A stretch of 64,000 nucleotides of DNA from Trichostrongylus colubriformis (taxonomy: Eukaryota > Nematoda > Chromadorea > Rhabditida > Trichostrongylidae), in NCBI GenBank assembly GCA_963978905.1, contig OZ022257.1, forward strand, positions 36,919,919-36,983,918, read 5' to 3'. Shown here piece by piece: positions 1 to 10,751 of the stretch. The notes under the pieces are model-generated. The model was given only the letters and a program-made list of their open reading frames with translations. It did not search any database and was not told the DNA's origin. Made by a program: the position numbers and the translations under genes. Each line of letters begins with the position of its first letter. Position 1 is the first letter of the stretch.

Positions 1-1385
1 CTACAACTACAGTTTCTTACTCACTACTCGCATGATATTATCCTTTATCGTCCTGTATGAAATCTCGTGCCTATCCGTTTCCGTTCTTTGATAATGCTCA
101 GTGCTTATTACCTACTGGACGGTTGTGCGTAATGACTATCCACCTGGATCACCTTCTTAGAAAGCGCGGCTAGTTCACAGTGAGACCACTTGTTCACTTG
201 GAGTTTGCAGTGACGCTCACTGGGACGGTGACCCATTTGGACCGTCTTTGCGCACACCCTTTCTAACCCCTTCTCCATACGCCTCTGTGTGAGTCTAGAA
301 GGATGATGGGATACGATTTTCTTGGACCCTGTTGATATTGCAAATTCTTTTGGACCCTATTGGTACCAAAATCGTATCTTCGGTAGATGCGGTGGGAGGC
401 ACCAATATTTTTGGATATCCCTCTATTTTTGGAACAATCGTGTATGGCTAATCTGTTGTGTGCTTGGATTTAATATAGAAGGAAGATTTCAGCCTCTAGT
501 GACTGTAGCACATCAATGCCAGGAAAAGAACTATTCCAAACTTCCAGCATTTTCCGCCCATATATGTAAAGGAAAATCATAGGAATACGATTACCAATGC
601 CTTCCTTCTGTGGACGTTGAAGCCTACTTCTTCTGATGATGAACCAATTCTTTTCGTTCATTTCAAACAGGTCACTTCTACTTTATGTTGGTACTGCTTC
701 AGCCAACTTCTCTGCTTTGCCCTTCTCTGCTGTACAAAAATCAAAGCGTATGTGAAAGTGTTCAATCAAAAGAAGAACCCAGTTGTGGAAAATTTTGGAC
801 CGCTTCCAATCGCCATCCGTTTTCAGGCTTACAGTGGATTCCGAATGTGTTCGAATGACACCAAATACAATTGTTTCGGTCAACACACAGGGCAAGTACG
901 GTAATGGTGTTACCGTATTGTTGTCACCCTCCACCATAAAAGGCTTCAAAATGCATTAGCAGTTTTTTGACCGACAGGCGAGCATTAACACACCGTAGCT
1001 TACGATATTTCCTTGTGAAACTACGATTCGCATTATCGTCGATCATGTGTGCTATCATGTGCACCGTCACTAGAAAGTGCCATCCATGCTTTGGATGAAT
1101 ACGCCGAGCGTTTTGCTCACTCGATCCCATAAAAAGTGTTGGCTGATGTAGGCAGTATGATGGTGGCTGGAAATCGGTATCCATTAAGTGTGTGTAACAA
1201 TTCATGTGCCGAATCAAATAGCACTAAAATGGACGACGCTCAAGGGAGCCATAATTCTATCGCGGTGCTCCTTTTTTGCTTACGCTTCTGAGCTTTATTC
1301 TTCGGGAGGCAGTCTCCCTCTCATAATTCTCGTGGAACACCATTCGCCTGCAGGAACTGAATCAATAGACAATGTGGTATCCATA
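1..1385. other. No gene recognised
   Basis: Short open frames occur on both strands, but none has a recognisable motif, signal peptide or convincing splice borders. The right edge is set by the 3' tail of the retrotransposon that begins at 1,386. Confidence 0.5.
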
Positions 1386-1403
1386 TCTTCTTCTTCTTCT
1401 TCT
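1386..1403 (-). repeat. GAA-type 3' tail of the RTE element
   Basis: Six TCT/TTC units on the plus strand, read as GAA repeats on the element strand, directly follow the end of the coding remnant. RTE-clade LINEs commonly end in such a simple repeat, so this marks the 3' end of the insertion. Confidence 0.7.
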
Positions 1404-1411
1404 CCCTAGCA

Positions 1412-3471
1412 TCAGTCCCGCGCCATTGCGGGGTCCGCTACTCTTGTCAGTTGCCACCACTTTCTTCTATCCAAGGCACCCTCTGCCGTGGCTTTTACTT
1501 CCGTGAGGTCCGTTTTGATGACGCCCCTCCACCTTTTCTTTAGGACTCCTCGTGGTCGCTTACCGGGAACTTCGAACTCTACCGCCTTCTCAAATGGGTA
1601 GTCTGCCGACCTTCTCAGCACGTGCCCATACCATCTTAGCCGCTGCTCCCTCAACTTCAGCTGGAATGGTGCCGTCTGCATGACTGCCATGACGTCCCCG
1701 TTCCTGATCCTGTCGAGACGCGTCCAGCCACATGCCCATCTCAGCATCCCCACCTCTGCGAAATGTAGTTGCTTTCAAGATTCTTTGCTATGGGCCAGCA
1801 CTCGCTGCCATAGAACATTGCGGGTCTCATCACCGATCGGTACACCTTGCCCCTTAGAGTCCTGAAGCATCGTCGACGCAGAGGATTCCTGTGGATTCTC
1901 TCCATTTCAGCCATGGCGTATTTAATCGAGCTTATACGGCCTGACCTACCTTACCATCCTCGGTTATATCACTTCCCAGGTATCGGAAGTCCTGAACTCT
2001 TTCGATGCTTGCTCCATGGCCGTCCACGATGGACCCCGGACAGTCCTCGGAGCTTATGAATTTGGTCTCCTTGACGTTTACTCGTGAGCCATTTTCTGCC
2101 AACCTTGCTTGCCATCTCTCCACCTTCGCTTGAAGTTCTTCCTTGGTATCCGCTATCAGGACGATGTCGTCAGTGTAGAGAATGGTCCTCAGTGGTCCCT
2201 CCTACTTCCACTGTCAGTCTCTGCGGGGTGCGTAAGACAGCCTCAGCTCCATCGTACATGTCCTGTATAAGGGCGACCAGGTGCTCTGGTATCTGTCGTT
2301 CTCGAAGCGACTTCCAGAATACTGGCCGTTGCAAATGGTCGAAGGCCTTTTCAAGGTCAAAAAAGGCTAGGTAGCAGGACTTACGCTTTTCACGGTACTT
2401 TCCATCACTTGTCTAAGGATGAAGATGGCATCCGTGGTGGAGCGCTCAGGCATGAACCCGAACTGCTCCTGAGATATGGTGACTGACTCCCTCAGCCTCA
2501 GGTCAATCAGCCGCTCGTACAGCTCCATGGTAAGAGCTGTCAACTTTATTCCACGGTAGTTGGAGCACTCCATTGCGTCCCCTTTTTGCTTGAATATGGG
2601 AACTCCACGCAACCGGAATTTTTTTCTTCCGGCCGTCACCATGTTCGAGAAGCGTGTAAGCCACTCTCCGTACTCTTCCAATGCCTTCCATTCCTCTACT
2701 GACACTCCATCTAGACAGCGGCTTTTCCATTCCTCATTTTTCCAGCACCTGGCTAACTTCTCCCGCTGCTCAAGGAAGGATAGGGCCGGCCGTAGCCTCT
2801 ATCTTTTGGCTTTATTTACGAAGAAACTCTCCGTTCAGAAGCCCGTTGAAGTACTCCCACCATGTCCTTTTGATCTCTGCTGGTTTCCTCAGAATGGTAA
2901 CCTGGCTGCTCTTCATGGCCTTGACAATCCCGATGTCTTGGGTGACTCGATGTCTCGCTTTAGCCAGCCTGAAGACGAACTTTTCTGCCTCTTTCCCATC
3001 CAACCTTTCGTACAAGGCATCCATTTCTGTATTCTTTGCTTTGGCCGCAGCTGCCTTGGCAAGCCTCTTGCGTTTTCTGCTACCGCTTGTATGCTTCTTT
3101 CTTCTGTTTCACTACCCTCTGTACCTCCTCATTCTAGAACCACGGCGCTTTTTCTTCTTTGAGGCCATCTCGGGTTTCCCCGCCGTTTCCTTCGCGCATT
3201 TCAGAATTATCTTAGCTGCTCTGTTCCAAGTCTCCTGAGTCGGCCCGTCAGGGTCGGGAGACCGATATCCAGTATGCTTCTTTTGAGGTCATCTCTTTCC
3301 TGTTTGTGCAGCTTCCACCATCTGATTCCCCGTTCAGTCTTGAGCCTCGTTTCCTTAGGAAGATCTATGGCTATGTCTGCTAGGAGGGGTCTGTGTTGGG
3401 TAGTAAGTTCTTCTCCTGGAAGTATCTTGATGTCCTTGAGAGTTTTGAGGCCTGATCTTCTCATGAGTATA
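1412..3471 (-). pseudogene. RTE reverse transcriptase and C-terminal domain (broken)
   Basis: The minus-strand reading gives, in order: a linker with LPGEELTTQHRPLLADIAIDL, a helical thumb-leading segment, the fingers/palm motif MECSNYRGIKLT, the conserved QFGFMPERSTTDAIF block, FFDLEKAFDHLQ (first catalytic aspartate), LYTDDIVLIAD near 2,165-2,195 (catalytic YxDD), FRYLGSDI, and a C-terminal LRWYGHVLRR block. These are standard reverse transcriptase blocks of RTE elements. The frame changes at least four times, so the product cannot be made from this copy. The catalytic aspartates themselves are still readable, which suggests relatively modest age. It is the downstream half of the element split by the Tc1-type insertion. 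Confidence 0.88.
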
Positions 3472-3477
3472 CAGCGC

Positions 3478-3674
3478 GTTTCATAAGTATAGAGGCACCC
3501 TGGAAAACACCATAACTAAACTTCGTTGAGGTGCTTGGTAAAAAGTCTTGCGTCTCAAAATCAGCATGCCCAATAACCTTGGTAGAATAGTTTTTATGCA
3601 AATTGGAAGGAAATCGCTCATTTTTTTACATCTGGGTGCTACATGCCCCGTTTCATAAGTATAGACGCACGTGA
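3478..3674 (+). repeat. Left IR/DR: two transposase-binding-like direct repeats
   Basis: The outer box at 3,478 and inner box at 3,650 share GTTTCATAAGTATAGA followed by GCAC. The 170-bp spacer also matches the reverse complement of the right end, so the whole stretch is the left inverted repeat. In IR/DR transposons such boxes are the transposase binding sites. Here that role is inferred from position and repetition. Confidence 0.8.
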
Positions 3675-3779
3675 GAATTCCAATAATTTTGGTATGAAAA
3701 CCAGATAAGAAAAACTTCTTAACTGTCGTTCGGTCCTTCATGTTTCATTATGGGTTTTAAAAGACAATTTGACACTGAT

Positions 3780-4480
3780 CTGAGCAGCTACTTCAGCGGT
3801 TTCGGATGCAACTGAATCCAAGCTTGAGCAATAGCTGCTTTCATGCGACAAAAGTGCTCCTCTTCTGATTTCGTCGGAGTGAAGCATCCTAGATGTTCTT
3901 CATGGGGCTCACATCGGATGGGTAAGCAGATAATTCTATGGCAGTTGCGTTTGCATACTCTGACCACGACATGTGGAGTGGTTTCTGTGGGTGGCGGCAG
4001 TATCTTGCTGGAAAGTGGTCGCTCCCTTGTTGTCATTCGTCAGAAAAGATTACAAACGATCTGAGCGGCTCCTGAAGGTCCAGCGAGTTTATTCGACAGG
4101 ATAGGCACGCTCTCTTCACCTTCCCCTTTGGTGGAATCTCCTTCAAACCATAACCCTGCATCCACCAAAAATGCGCTTGCTAGAGTACTTCTACTGCTTG
4201 TGATAATCCTTCCAATGATTAGCACATTCAACTGGTTGTGCTCATAATCTTCGGAAAATACCATCTGAACATGAAATTTTGAGTTGAAAAGCTTCGTATA
4301 GGGTACGTATAACTGCGACCGACATGTCGTCACATTCCTCCGCTCAAAATGAAGTCGAATTTCTCCGTGAGACTTGATGAGTCGAGGGACCGGACGAGAA
4401 TGGCATAGCACAACATTGATGTTTGTATGACAGCCCTTTAGATCACTGCTTTGAAAGTATAAGCCGGTAGACTGATCCGG
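3780..4480 (-). pseudogene. Tc1-like transposase relic
   Basis: Minus-strand fragments line up with the Tc1 transposase order. Around 4,200-4,290 a block with HVQMVFSEDY and VLIIGRI resembles the conserved VMVWG/fIdG region. Then comes FQQDTAATHRN near 3,980-4,010 (second catalytic aspartate, QQDxAxxH). Near 3,890-3,915 is PSDVSPMKNI, a mutated form of the SPDLNPIENLW block. Frames shift between blocks and stops follow the last one, so it is inactive. The N-terminal DNA-binding part, expected around 4,480-4,800, is not recognisable. The assignment rests on block order and on the TA-flanked IR/DR ends. Confidence 0.65.
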
Positions 4481-4818
4481 ACATTGAGATCGTTGATTGA
4501 TGTGTTTGATACAAGTCGCCTAATGAAGCATTCTTCCTATGATGTCAACTTTATTAATGTACCAGATATCCCCCCTTGGCAACATGATGCTGGATCATGT
4601 AAGAAAGGATCGACAATTCGCTCTGGAGGGCGCGCTTACTGGGAAACTTTCCGATTGCTCAAACCTGCCCTGTGCGGGGCGCGAATTTGAGTTTGTTTGG
4701 CTTGGAACGAAGGTGAACCGCGTGACATTCACCGATGAATTGCAGAAAAGCCCCTTATGCTTACTTCCTTCTTGGCACTTTTTTGACAAAAAGTCCTGCT
4801 TAGTCGAGATTTCTGAAG

Positions 4819-5010
4819 TGCGTCTATATGTACTTATGAAACGATGCATTTGGCGCCAAGGCGTTAAAAAATCTCGTTCTCCTGATTTACGTAGAAACTG
4901 GTCTACACTGGTTATCGAGCATGCTTATTCTGATAAAAACAATACTTCCAATCAAGGACCTCCACGAATTTTAGTTGGTGTTTCCCAGGGTGTGTTTATA
5001 CTTACGAAAC
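4819..5010 (-). repeat. Right IR/DR: two transposase-binding-like direct repeats
   Basis: Reverse complements of the left boxes occur at 4,819-4,843 and 4,991-5,010. The inner pair is closer to each other in sequence (both read GTTTCATAAGT and end GACGCAC) than inner is to outer, as is common in IR/DR elements. Confidence 0.8.
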
Positions 5011-5018
5011 GCACTGTA

Positions 5019-5690
5019 TGGTCGACTTCCGTCTGTCTCCCTCCACTGCTGTAAGTTACTTTTTGACTCTCTCTCTCTTCGCGAAGTACGTGCTGCAGAC
5101 CGCTAAGCCATGGACCGTGGCCATATCCAGTATCCCTTCTCCCTCAGCGCTTCTTACGCCCAGCCCTTTGCTTCGGTGCACCCTTTTTGAGCCCCTTCTA
5201 TCTCTGCCGACGTGACCGTTCAGATCACCTGCTACGGTGAGGTAATTGCCTTCCGGAACTGACCTGATGGCGTCGTCAAGGCTCAGGTAGAACTCCTCCT
5301 TTTCGTGCTCGGTACAAGCGGATTGCAGTGCGTATACACTTACTATGGTCCAGTGCCCTTCCTCTGTATCCAAACTTACTGCCATGGTTCGACCGTTGAT
5401 CCTGTTCACGGCGCGGAAGCAATCTTTAAGGGAATCCACTACTGCGATGGCTACACCGTTCCGTTTAGTGTCCTCGTTGTTGTAGAAGAGTTTGACTCCC
5501 TCTCCAATCTCCCTAGCCTCGGCGCCTTTGTGTTCCCTGGATACATAGAAGTTGGATGTTTCGGCGGCTCATCAGGTTGGCAATTCTCGGAACTTCCCGG
5601 TCAATGATCCTACGTCCAGAGTCCCTACTGGAAACAACTCCTTCAGCCGAGATCGTTCACCCCTCGGTAGCCCTCGCATACTGACGCAGA
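5019..5690 (-). pseudogene. RTE endonuclease domain (upstream part of split element)
   Basis: Reading down from about 5,690, the start resembles the RTE opening VGTLDVGSLTGKFREL, followed by EIGEGVKLFYNNEDTKRNG and the exonuclease/endonuclease/phosphatase-fold blocks. These include WTIVSVYALQ, a YLTVAGDLNGHVG motif (the GDxN catalytic signature) and an AVCSTYF block. The domain nicks target DNA to prime reverse transcription. Stops lie in the early part, so the copy is dead. The last residues before 5,019 (KVTYSSGG-like) are cut off by the TA target site of the Tc1-type element and continue beyond it at 3,471. Confidence 0.85.
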
Positions 5691-5869
5691 ACTCGGGCGA
5701 GTTTTCTGCGCGTCACTTCCGGGTGACATCCCAGCATTATCACTTATTCTATTTGCAACTTGACACATGTTTATTGTGACTTGGTTTCTCCATCAGCCAA
5801 CCTGTCAACCTGGGCCTGACGCTGGTAACGTCACCACTTCTGCAATTTCTTGCAAGGCATGGTTCGAGC

Positions 5870-5945
5870 CTCGGCGGGGATCAAACCCGGTGGTCTTGGA
5901 TGTGCAGACGTGAGTCTATACTCTTAACAACTCGGCTATTCCTCG
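5870..5945 (-). promoter_or_regulatory. tRNA-like pol III promoter just upstream of the RTE
   Basis: On the minus strand an A-box-like TAGCCGAGTTGTTAAGAG (5,922-5,939) is followed about 40 bp later by a B-box-like GGGTTTGATCCC (5,877-5,888). The T-arm almost pairs, but the acceptor stem does not, so it is not a working tRNA. It lies 180-250 bp upstream of the RTE coding start, in the same orientation. It could be a SINE head, a chance neighbour, or part of the element's own 5' leader. The boxes are seen directly. Their link to the RTE is inference. Confidence 0.5.
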
Positions 5946-8617
5946 GCTAATGTGGTATTCATATAAGGAATCTAGTAGTCAATTACTTCAGTTGGCTGAT
6001 ATAACACCACATAATTATAGCGTAATTCAATGCTAATCATACCAATACCTACAGAACGTAACATGGTTACCCATTAGTGACCAAAGCGCCGGTTAGATAC
6101 CATTACAGCAATTGTTCGTAAAGCACACTGAACATGAGCCAGCACTCACCAATTGCTACGGAATACTAGCATATATCCATCTTCCAAAATTGAGATGGAA
6201 ATTGAACCGCATCTCAAGGCGAATAAGCAACAGCCATTGCTCTGTTCATTATAAGTAACTCTGGAATGAACGACAACGCGTAATGGGATCCTCATAAGAG
6301 GTCTTGTGAAAAGCGTTAGTGAATCCTCCTGCAACATTCGTGAGAACGCATGATGAATGCCATGTTCACCGTTCGCCCACGCCGGTGCTATTTCAAAACC
6401 TTCAATGAGTGGTGACAAATGAATTGTGCCTTTCGGAAGGTCACAGGGCTTCTTAAATGGGCAACAGGCTCGCTCACTCCTTGCGGACGTAGATCGGAGA
6501 ACTGATTTTGCACATTGAAAGTAAAAATGGTGCCGCCTTCTAACACTATTGCCTTTATGCTAATATTGAACGATATTTTGAATATCATGTGGGACTTCAA
6601 TGAAAAAATCGGTACTATTGCAATGAGGAGGAGCATCTTATGAAAAGTTTAACATCTAAGCATCTTGGAGGGATATTTGAAATGTCAATCTACACACTCA
6701 GACGGATACTTCTGCCTATGCCTTAGTGTAGGAAAGAAGGGGTTCCTCTCCCTTCAGGCTTAGTCAAAATAATGTCCATAGTGGGGTGCACTCGTCCCCT
6801 CTTGTGTGATGGCACCAAAAGATTGCCTCACGTTACAGCGTAATGAAGTCCAGCAATTGCCAGTGGAGGCGTGCAAGGTTTCAGAAGATTTAAAAGCCCT
6901 TTTACATCTTACTTACTTATTCAGCTGAGCTAGCGAATATATAAATATACTAATTATGAAGTTCGACACTTGAAAATATTGACGTTGGAGCAGTTGTAAG
7001 CTCTAAATTCCCCTTGCTCAAGCAATTAATTTTGTTTCATGAGAAAATGCGCAGTAGTCACTTACATCAGAGTTGTAGAGGAAGCACTCTCGGTACATGA
7101 GGAATTCGATTACATACTATTATATTTGTGCGGAGCGGCTCCGACTCTTCCAGAAAGTGAACTTTTCTCCTAAGAAATGTTGTGCTGAAAGGAGAACACA
7201 TGTGCTGAAAGGAGAACACATGTCAAAGCAGACTCGAATTGGGTGGTGACACCGGACACTGGGTTGTTTTTCGAAGGAAAACATCATTTCGGCACGTCGC
7301 ATTGAAATGAGCTTTGCAGCCCATGCACATCTGATTTAGCCATTACAAATTTGCGCTCTTGTATGATACGAATATCCTTCTACGGTTTTTACATTCTTGT
7401 TTCTTTGCAAATGGATTCTGAATGCTTTCGGTTGTTGTCAACAGTATTATTTCGAATAATACAAGCTGGCGTGTCTATATAGTATTTTGTTGTCACTATT
7501 CTCAACAAAGAACTCATAATAGCGAGTAGCGGTTTCCAGAAAAACAGATTTCTATTACATGCTAACAAATTTCGATAAAAGCTGATGCGGCTCAATTAAG
7601 TTGTTGATGAGAACACACACAGAATTCCCTTTCGAATGAGTTTTCGCTTTCCCAACGAGTCCTGATCGGTGTCCATCAACATATACGCTCAACCGTGCCA
7701 TAAGCATTCCATTTCGTTATTAGTTTCTATGACCACAGGAAATAGGTTGTCCTATCACAAGATTCCTATTCCTTTGTTTACGTTCAAATTTGTGAGGAAA
7801 GTAGTTTGATTGGCGCTTCCACTCTGATAGATCCACTCTGAGAAAGCATGGAATTCAGACTCACGCTTAAATTTCTCCCACCCTATTTTTTCTACGTCAC
7901 GGAGTTTTTTGCTTTTTGCTCTTGTAAATTCCCTGTTTGAGTGCTCTGGTTAGCTGAGATGATCTCGTTACCTACTGAAATGGTACCAGAGTCGCCTGAT
8001 ACCAGTGAAAGAGCAACATGCAGTAATGGTGGGCCGCTGCTCGTCAGCATCAGGCTTCTTAGCTGGATGTGTTCTTCCATCTTAGCTATGGCAATAGTTT
8101 TATGGATGTGTGACCTCAAGGAGAATGGATCCGAGGCATATGATGATTTGTAGGGTTGCCAGGCGCTTGACTGCCATTCAGAATTGTAGTGGTATTCGAT
8201 AGTGTTAGCTTAATACAGTAACTTCTGGGGAATATTCTGCATTGAACCAAAACTAATCACGATTTAGTGATTACTCTGACCACTCCAGTCATGCTAGCGC
8301 GTATAGGCGGTTTTACATACGGGCTTTCTAGTCCCTATACGGCCCCTTTCCAATGCACTTTTTCAAATACATATGTATATGAATGTGAATATCCTTTTGA
8401 CATATTGATCACAATGTTCTGAATATATAATTTCTTGTCGCTGAAATGTTCCCTTTACAGACCGAAAACTGGTAATTTATTGATTGCTCCAATATGGCCC
8501 AAATGTGGGAAAAAGATAGGTTAAGGTCAGAGATAAGTTTCTGAATGTGATGAAAGAGGCCTGGAAGTAGTGGGCGGTCCTCACAACAAAACTCATAACT
8601 AGGTCACAAAGCATTCT
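5946..8617. other. Unassigned stretch with weak open frames
   Basis: Two adjoining minus-strand frames at 6,146-6,418 and 6,388-6,636 look somewhat protein-like (the second begins with hydrophobic MLLLIAIVPIFS). No family could be recognised, and neither has convincing splice borders. Nothing else supportable was seen apart from the 20-bp tandem at 7,182. Confidence 0.35.
7182..7221. repeat. Exact 20-bp tandem duplication
   Basis: The unit GTGCTGAAAGGAGAACACAT is present twice without mismatch. It is probably a recent slippage or repair duplication. No gene is affected that can be recognised. Confidence 0.9.
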
Positions 8618-8890
8618 TCAGGCCAGGAAAGAATCGGTAGCAGTGACCAGTGTCGGCATCGAATCATGAAGCTGAAAGCTTGAGTAGATACTGGTTCTGA
8701 TACTCTCGATTTTGACTGAATCAAACGTATCAAAATCAGTAACTGACTCGTGCGTTCTTTTGAGTAATTCTGAAAGAATGGTGAACGCTGAATTCGTCAT
8801 CACTTTACCTCTTATTATTACCCGACCGTGAACTTCTGCTTGAATGAACACGAGTGAGAACCATGCTGCTCATGTCAAAAAGGTTTTCAT
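8618..8890 (-). pseudogene. Possible transthyretin-like secreted protein, first exon (broken)
   Basis: From an ATG at 8,890 the minus strand reads a signal-peptide-like start (MKTFLT, in-frame TGA, then AAWFSLVFIQA). It continues with GRVIIRGKVMTN, a TDFDTFDSVK block and SSFQLHDS before a stop at 8,618. The spacing of the 'V.G.V.(C)N', 'DxFD' and 'T..G.F.L'-like positions resembles the nematode transthyretin-like (TTR) family, which are small secreted proteins. The cysteine-rich second half was not found downstream on this strand. The stop in the signal peptide indicates a relic. The similarity is weak, and the family call could be wrong. Confidence 0.35.
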
Positions 8891-8984
8891 AAGTGAAAAA
8901 GCCTAAAGATATGAAATTGGCATGTCATTGACGTGATCAGATTGCACCTATTGAGTTATATGTATTGAGTGGAATAGTATGCTA

Positions 8985-9854
8985 TTAGATTGTAAGGAAA
9001 GTTCTGGCCGCTTTTTTGCGCTCACAGGATAAATTGAAATGTCAGAGCGCGTCAACATGAATCAGCTGACATATTGTGCTCCTTGAATAGACAGAAAGTT
9101 GCTCTTTCTAAATATGTGTTCTATTTGAAATATCACAAGATTTTCGAATTATTAGGGAAATTTCAAAGTACTGCGAAAATGGCACTTTTAAGATGACTTC
9201 ACTTCACGAGTTCTTGTTTAGCCGAGTCCCAGCAAAGGTGACCACAAATGTGTGTGCTGCAAGGGGAGGGGGTGAAGCATTGGAATGAACACTTTGTCTC
9301 TGGTTTCAGAAGTGCAGACATTAGAACGAGCTGCTTGGATTTTCAATTGATCAAATCGCTTTAACTGAAACGGCAGAAGGCGATGAGCGTCCATATTTGC
9401 AGGAGATATCCACAATTATTGGCCCTCAACAAACAAATTTAGATGACCACCTCAAGTAGCCTTGATCTGGAAAGTTCCAAAAAATGGGTGCCGCGGGACC
9501 CCTCACGGCAATTATGCGCAAGCGCATTTTTCACAAATCCTCTTCCAGTAACTGAAGCAGTTGCAGGCTGAAGCCCGTTTTCTTTCATCATGTTCACCAT
9601 CTAGCCAAACATCTGACAGCTCCTTCAGTAGCAGTGTGTTCAGAAGGGATGATGACTTAAAGACGACTTTTTTGATCTTGCGCTGTATAAATCAACAGCC
9701 CTTCATCGAAATGAGATATACAAATATCTATGATATCGCCAAAAGTGCAGCGAATCAAATGATGCTCACCATGTGAGAAAAGATGCATTCAGAGCCGAGT
9801 TATAATCTCCCGAAGTTGAAATTGCGAAAGGCCAAAACTTTCCTTACAACCTAA
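8985..9854 (+). mobile_element. Internally deleted mariner, copy A
   Basis: The element has TA on both sides (8,983-8,984 and 9,855-9,856) and inverted ends beginning TTAGATTGTAAGGAAAGTT / TTAGGTTGTAAGGAAAGTT, 870 bp in all. The plus strand carries remnants of the mariner N-terminal region: VPAKVTTN, IDQIALTETAEGDERP, ISTIIGPQQTNLDDHLK and KWVPRDP. It then jumps to the C-terminal tail, with the D,D,D catalytic core missing. A full mariner is about 1.3 kb. Copy B at 33,303 has the same internal deletion, so both descend from an already deleted source and are non-autonomous. Confidence 0.8.
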
Positions 9855-10149
9855 TACGATCATGAAATCATATGCATTGAATCGTTTGAGTCTTCGGTCG
9901 TTCCACAACTTTCTGAAAACATTGGACGTTTTTTAAAGCGAGAGTACATTCTAATCAGGCTTCACGATATGTCATAAAATGTATGTCAGCGGGGAGCCTA
10001 ATGAACTACACGACTCATTCGAATTTCGAGATGTCGTATCAAGGCCCCTGATATGATGAAACAACACTTCTGCGGCGATTCATTTACCTATGCATTGTGC
10101 GTATAATGTATATTTTCCTGACACTAACATTGCAAGCCAATCAATCAAA

Positions 10150-10579
10150 TTGAAGCCGGAATCTGTCCACATATTTATCTCGTATTTTTTTCACGATGGA
10201 CTGGACTATGAGCTCCATTCTTTGCTGTGGATTGCCAAAACAGAATACCATGCATCATGGACCATGCTTTGAATAGTGCGTTTTGCTTCACAGGCTCCAG
10301 GAATATGCGGTTAACGGGATCACGTATAGCTACTAGGTCCCACTATTGTTTATCGATTTTCTCATTTATCTCGAACATCATTATGAGATTTTCGATGTCG
10401 TCTTTCTTGAAATCTGCACTTCTGTTCATCCATCTGATTGTGTATGTTATTCGTGCAACAATGCGCAACCGTGTGTTCTCATTACTCCACTGTATCAGCA
10501 GATTTGAGCGAGCCTTCGACGCTGGTGGAATAAAGGTCAGCAGTCCGATGCATGGAATTTTAATCCCGTGCACACTCAC
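10150..10579 (-). pseudogene. Carbohydrate-sulfotransferase-like relic
   Basis: The minus strand reads a frame from 10,579 ending in NLIMMFEINEKIDKQ, a stop, and then WDLVAIRDPVNRI followed by a degenerate continuation (V, K and N matching the usual SGFVDKC positions). The W..VAxxRDPxxRx(x)SGFVDKC signature is typical of the expanded nematode Sulfotransfer_2 family, Golgi enzymes that use PAPS. The RDP motif belongs to the 3'-phosphate-binding site. The in-frame stop before it and the decayed sequence after it mark a pseudogene. Only this block supports the call. Confidence 0.42.
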
Positions 10580-10751
10580 GTAATTTGTTGCAGTGAATCA
10601 CGAACTCTGCACAAGCACACTCAAGTATCGAGGGACATGGTCGCTTCAGTAGGGCCCACTCCCTCAACGGATACTCAAATACGACCCCTCTTTTAACATC
10701 TACATCACCTCAACGGGAACGGTATCTATGCCTATTGTTTAGTATCACTGA

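Larger units (their letters stand above)
3472..5016 (-). mobile_element. Tc1-type transposon with IR/DR ends, inserted in the RTE
   Basis: The element is 1,545 bp and is flanked by TA on both sides (3,470-3,471 and 5,017-5,018), the target duplication of Tc1/mariner elements. Its ends begin CAGYGCGTTTCRTAAGTATA in inverted orientation, and the inverted repeats run for about 200 bp. Each repeat holds two copies of the GTTTCATAAGTATA-like box. The starts are 3,478 and 3,650 on the left; on the right the inner box ends at 4,843 and the outer at 5,010. The spacing is 172 and 167 bp. This is the IR/DR layout known from Sleeping Beauty, Minos and Tc3-like elements. The internal transposase is decayed and lies on the minus strand. 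The host sequence is the RTE ORF. Confidence 0.9.
1386..5690 (-). mobile_element. RTE-clade non-LTR retrotransposon, interrupted and decayed
   Basis: Read on the minus strand from about 5,690 down to 1,386, this copy holds an apurinic-type endonuclease, a reverse transcriptase and a short C-terminal domain, the order of RTE-clade LINEs. It ends in a GAA-repeat tail rather than poly(A), as is usual for RTE elements. The copy is cut in two by a Tc1-type transposon at 3,472-5,016. Frameshifts and stops break the ORF elsewhere. The endonuclease block resumes across the insertion directly into the linker block (residues LKTLKDIKILPGEE), so the insertion came after retrotransposition. An RTE-type origin is clear from the domains. 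The family name within nematodes is not assigned. Confidence 0.88.

Noticed and set aside
5870..5945. Functional tRNA gene
   Set aside because: The boxes are present but the acceptor stem does not pair and the anticodon arm is malformed.
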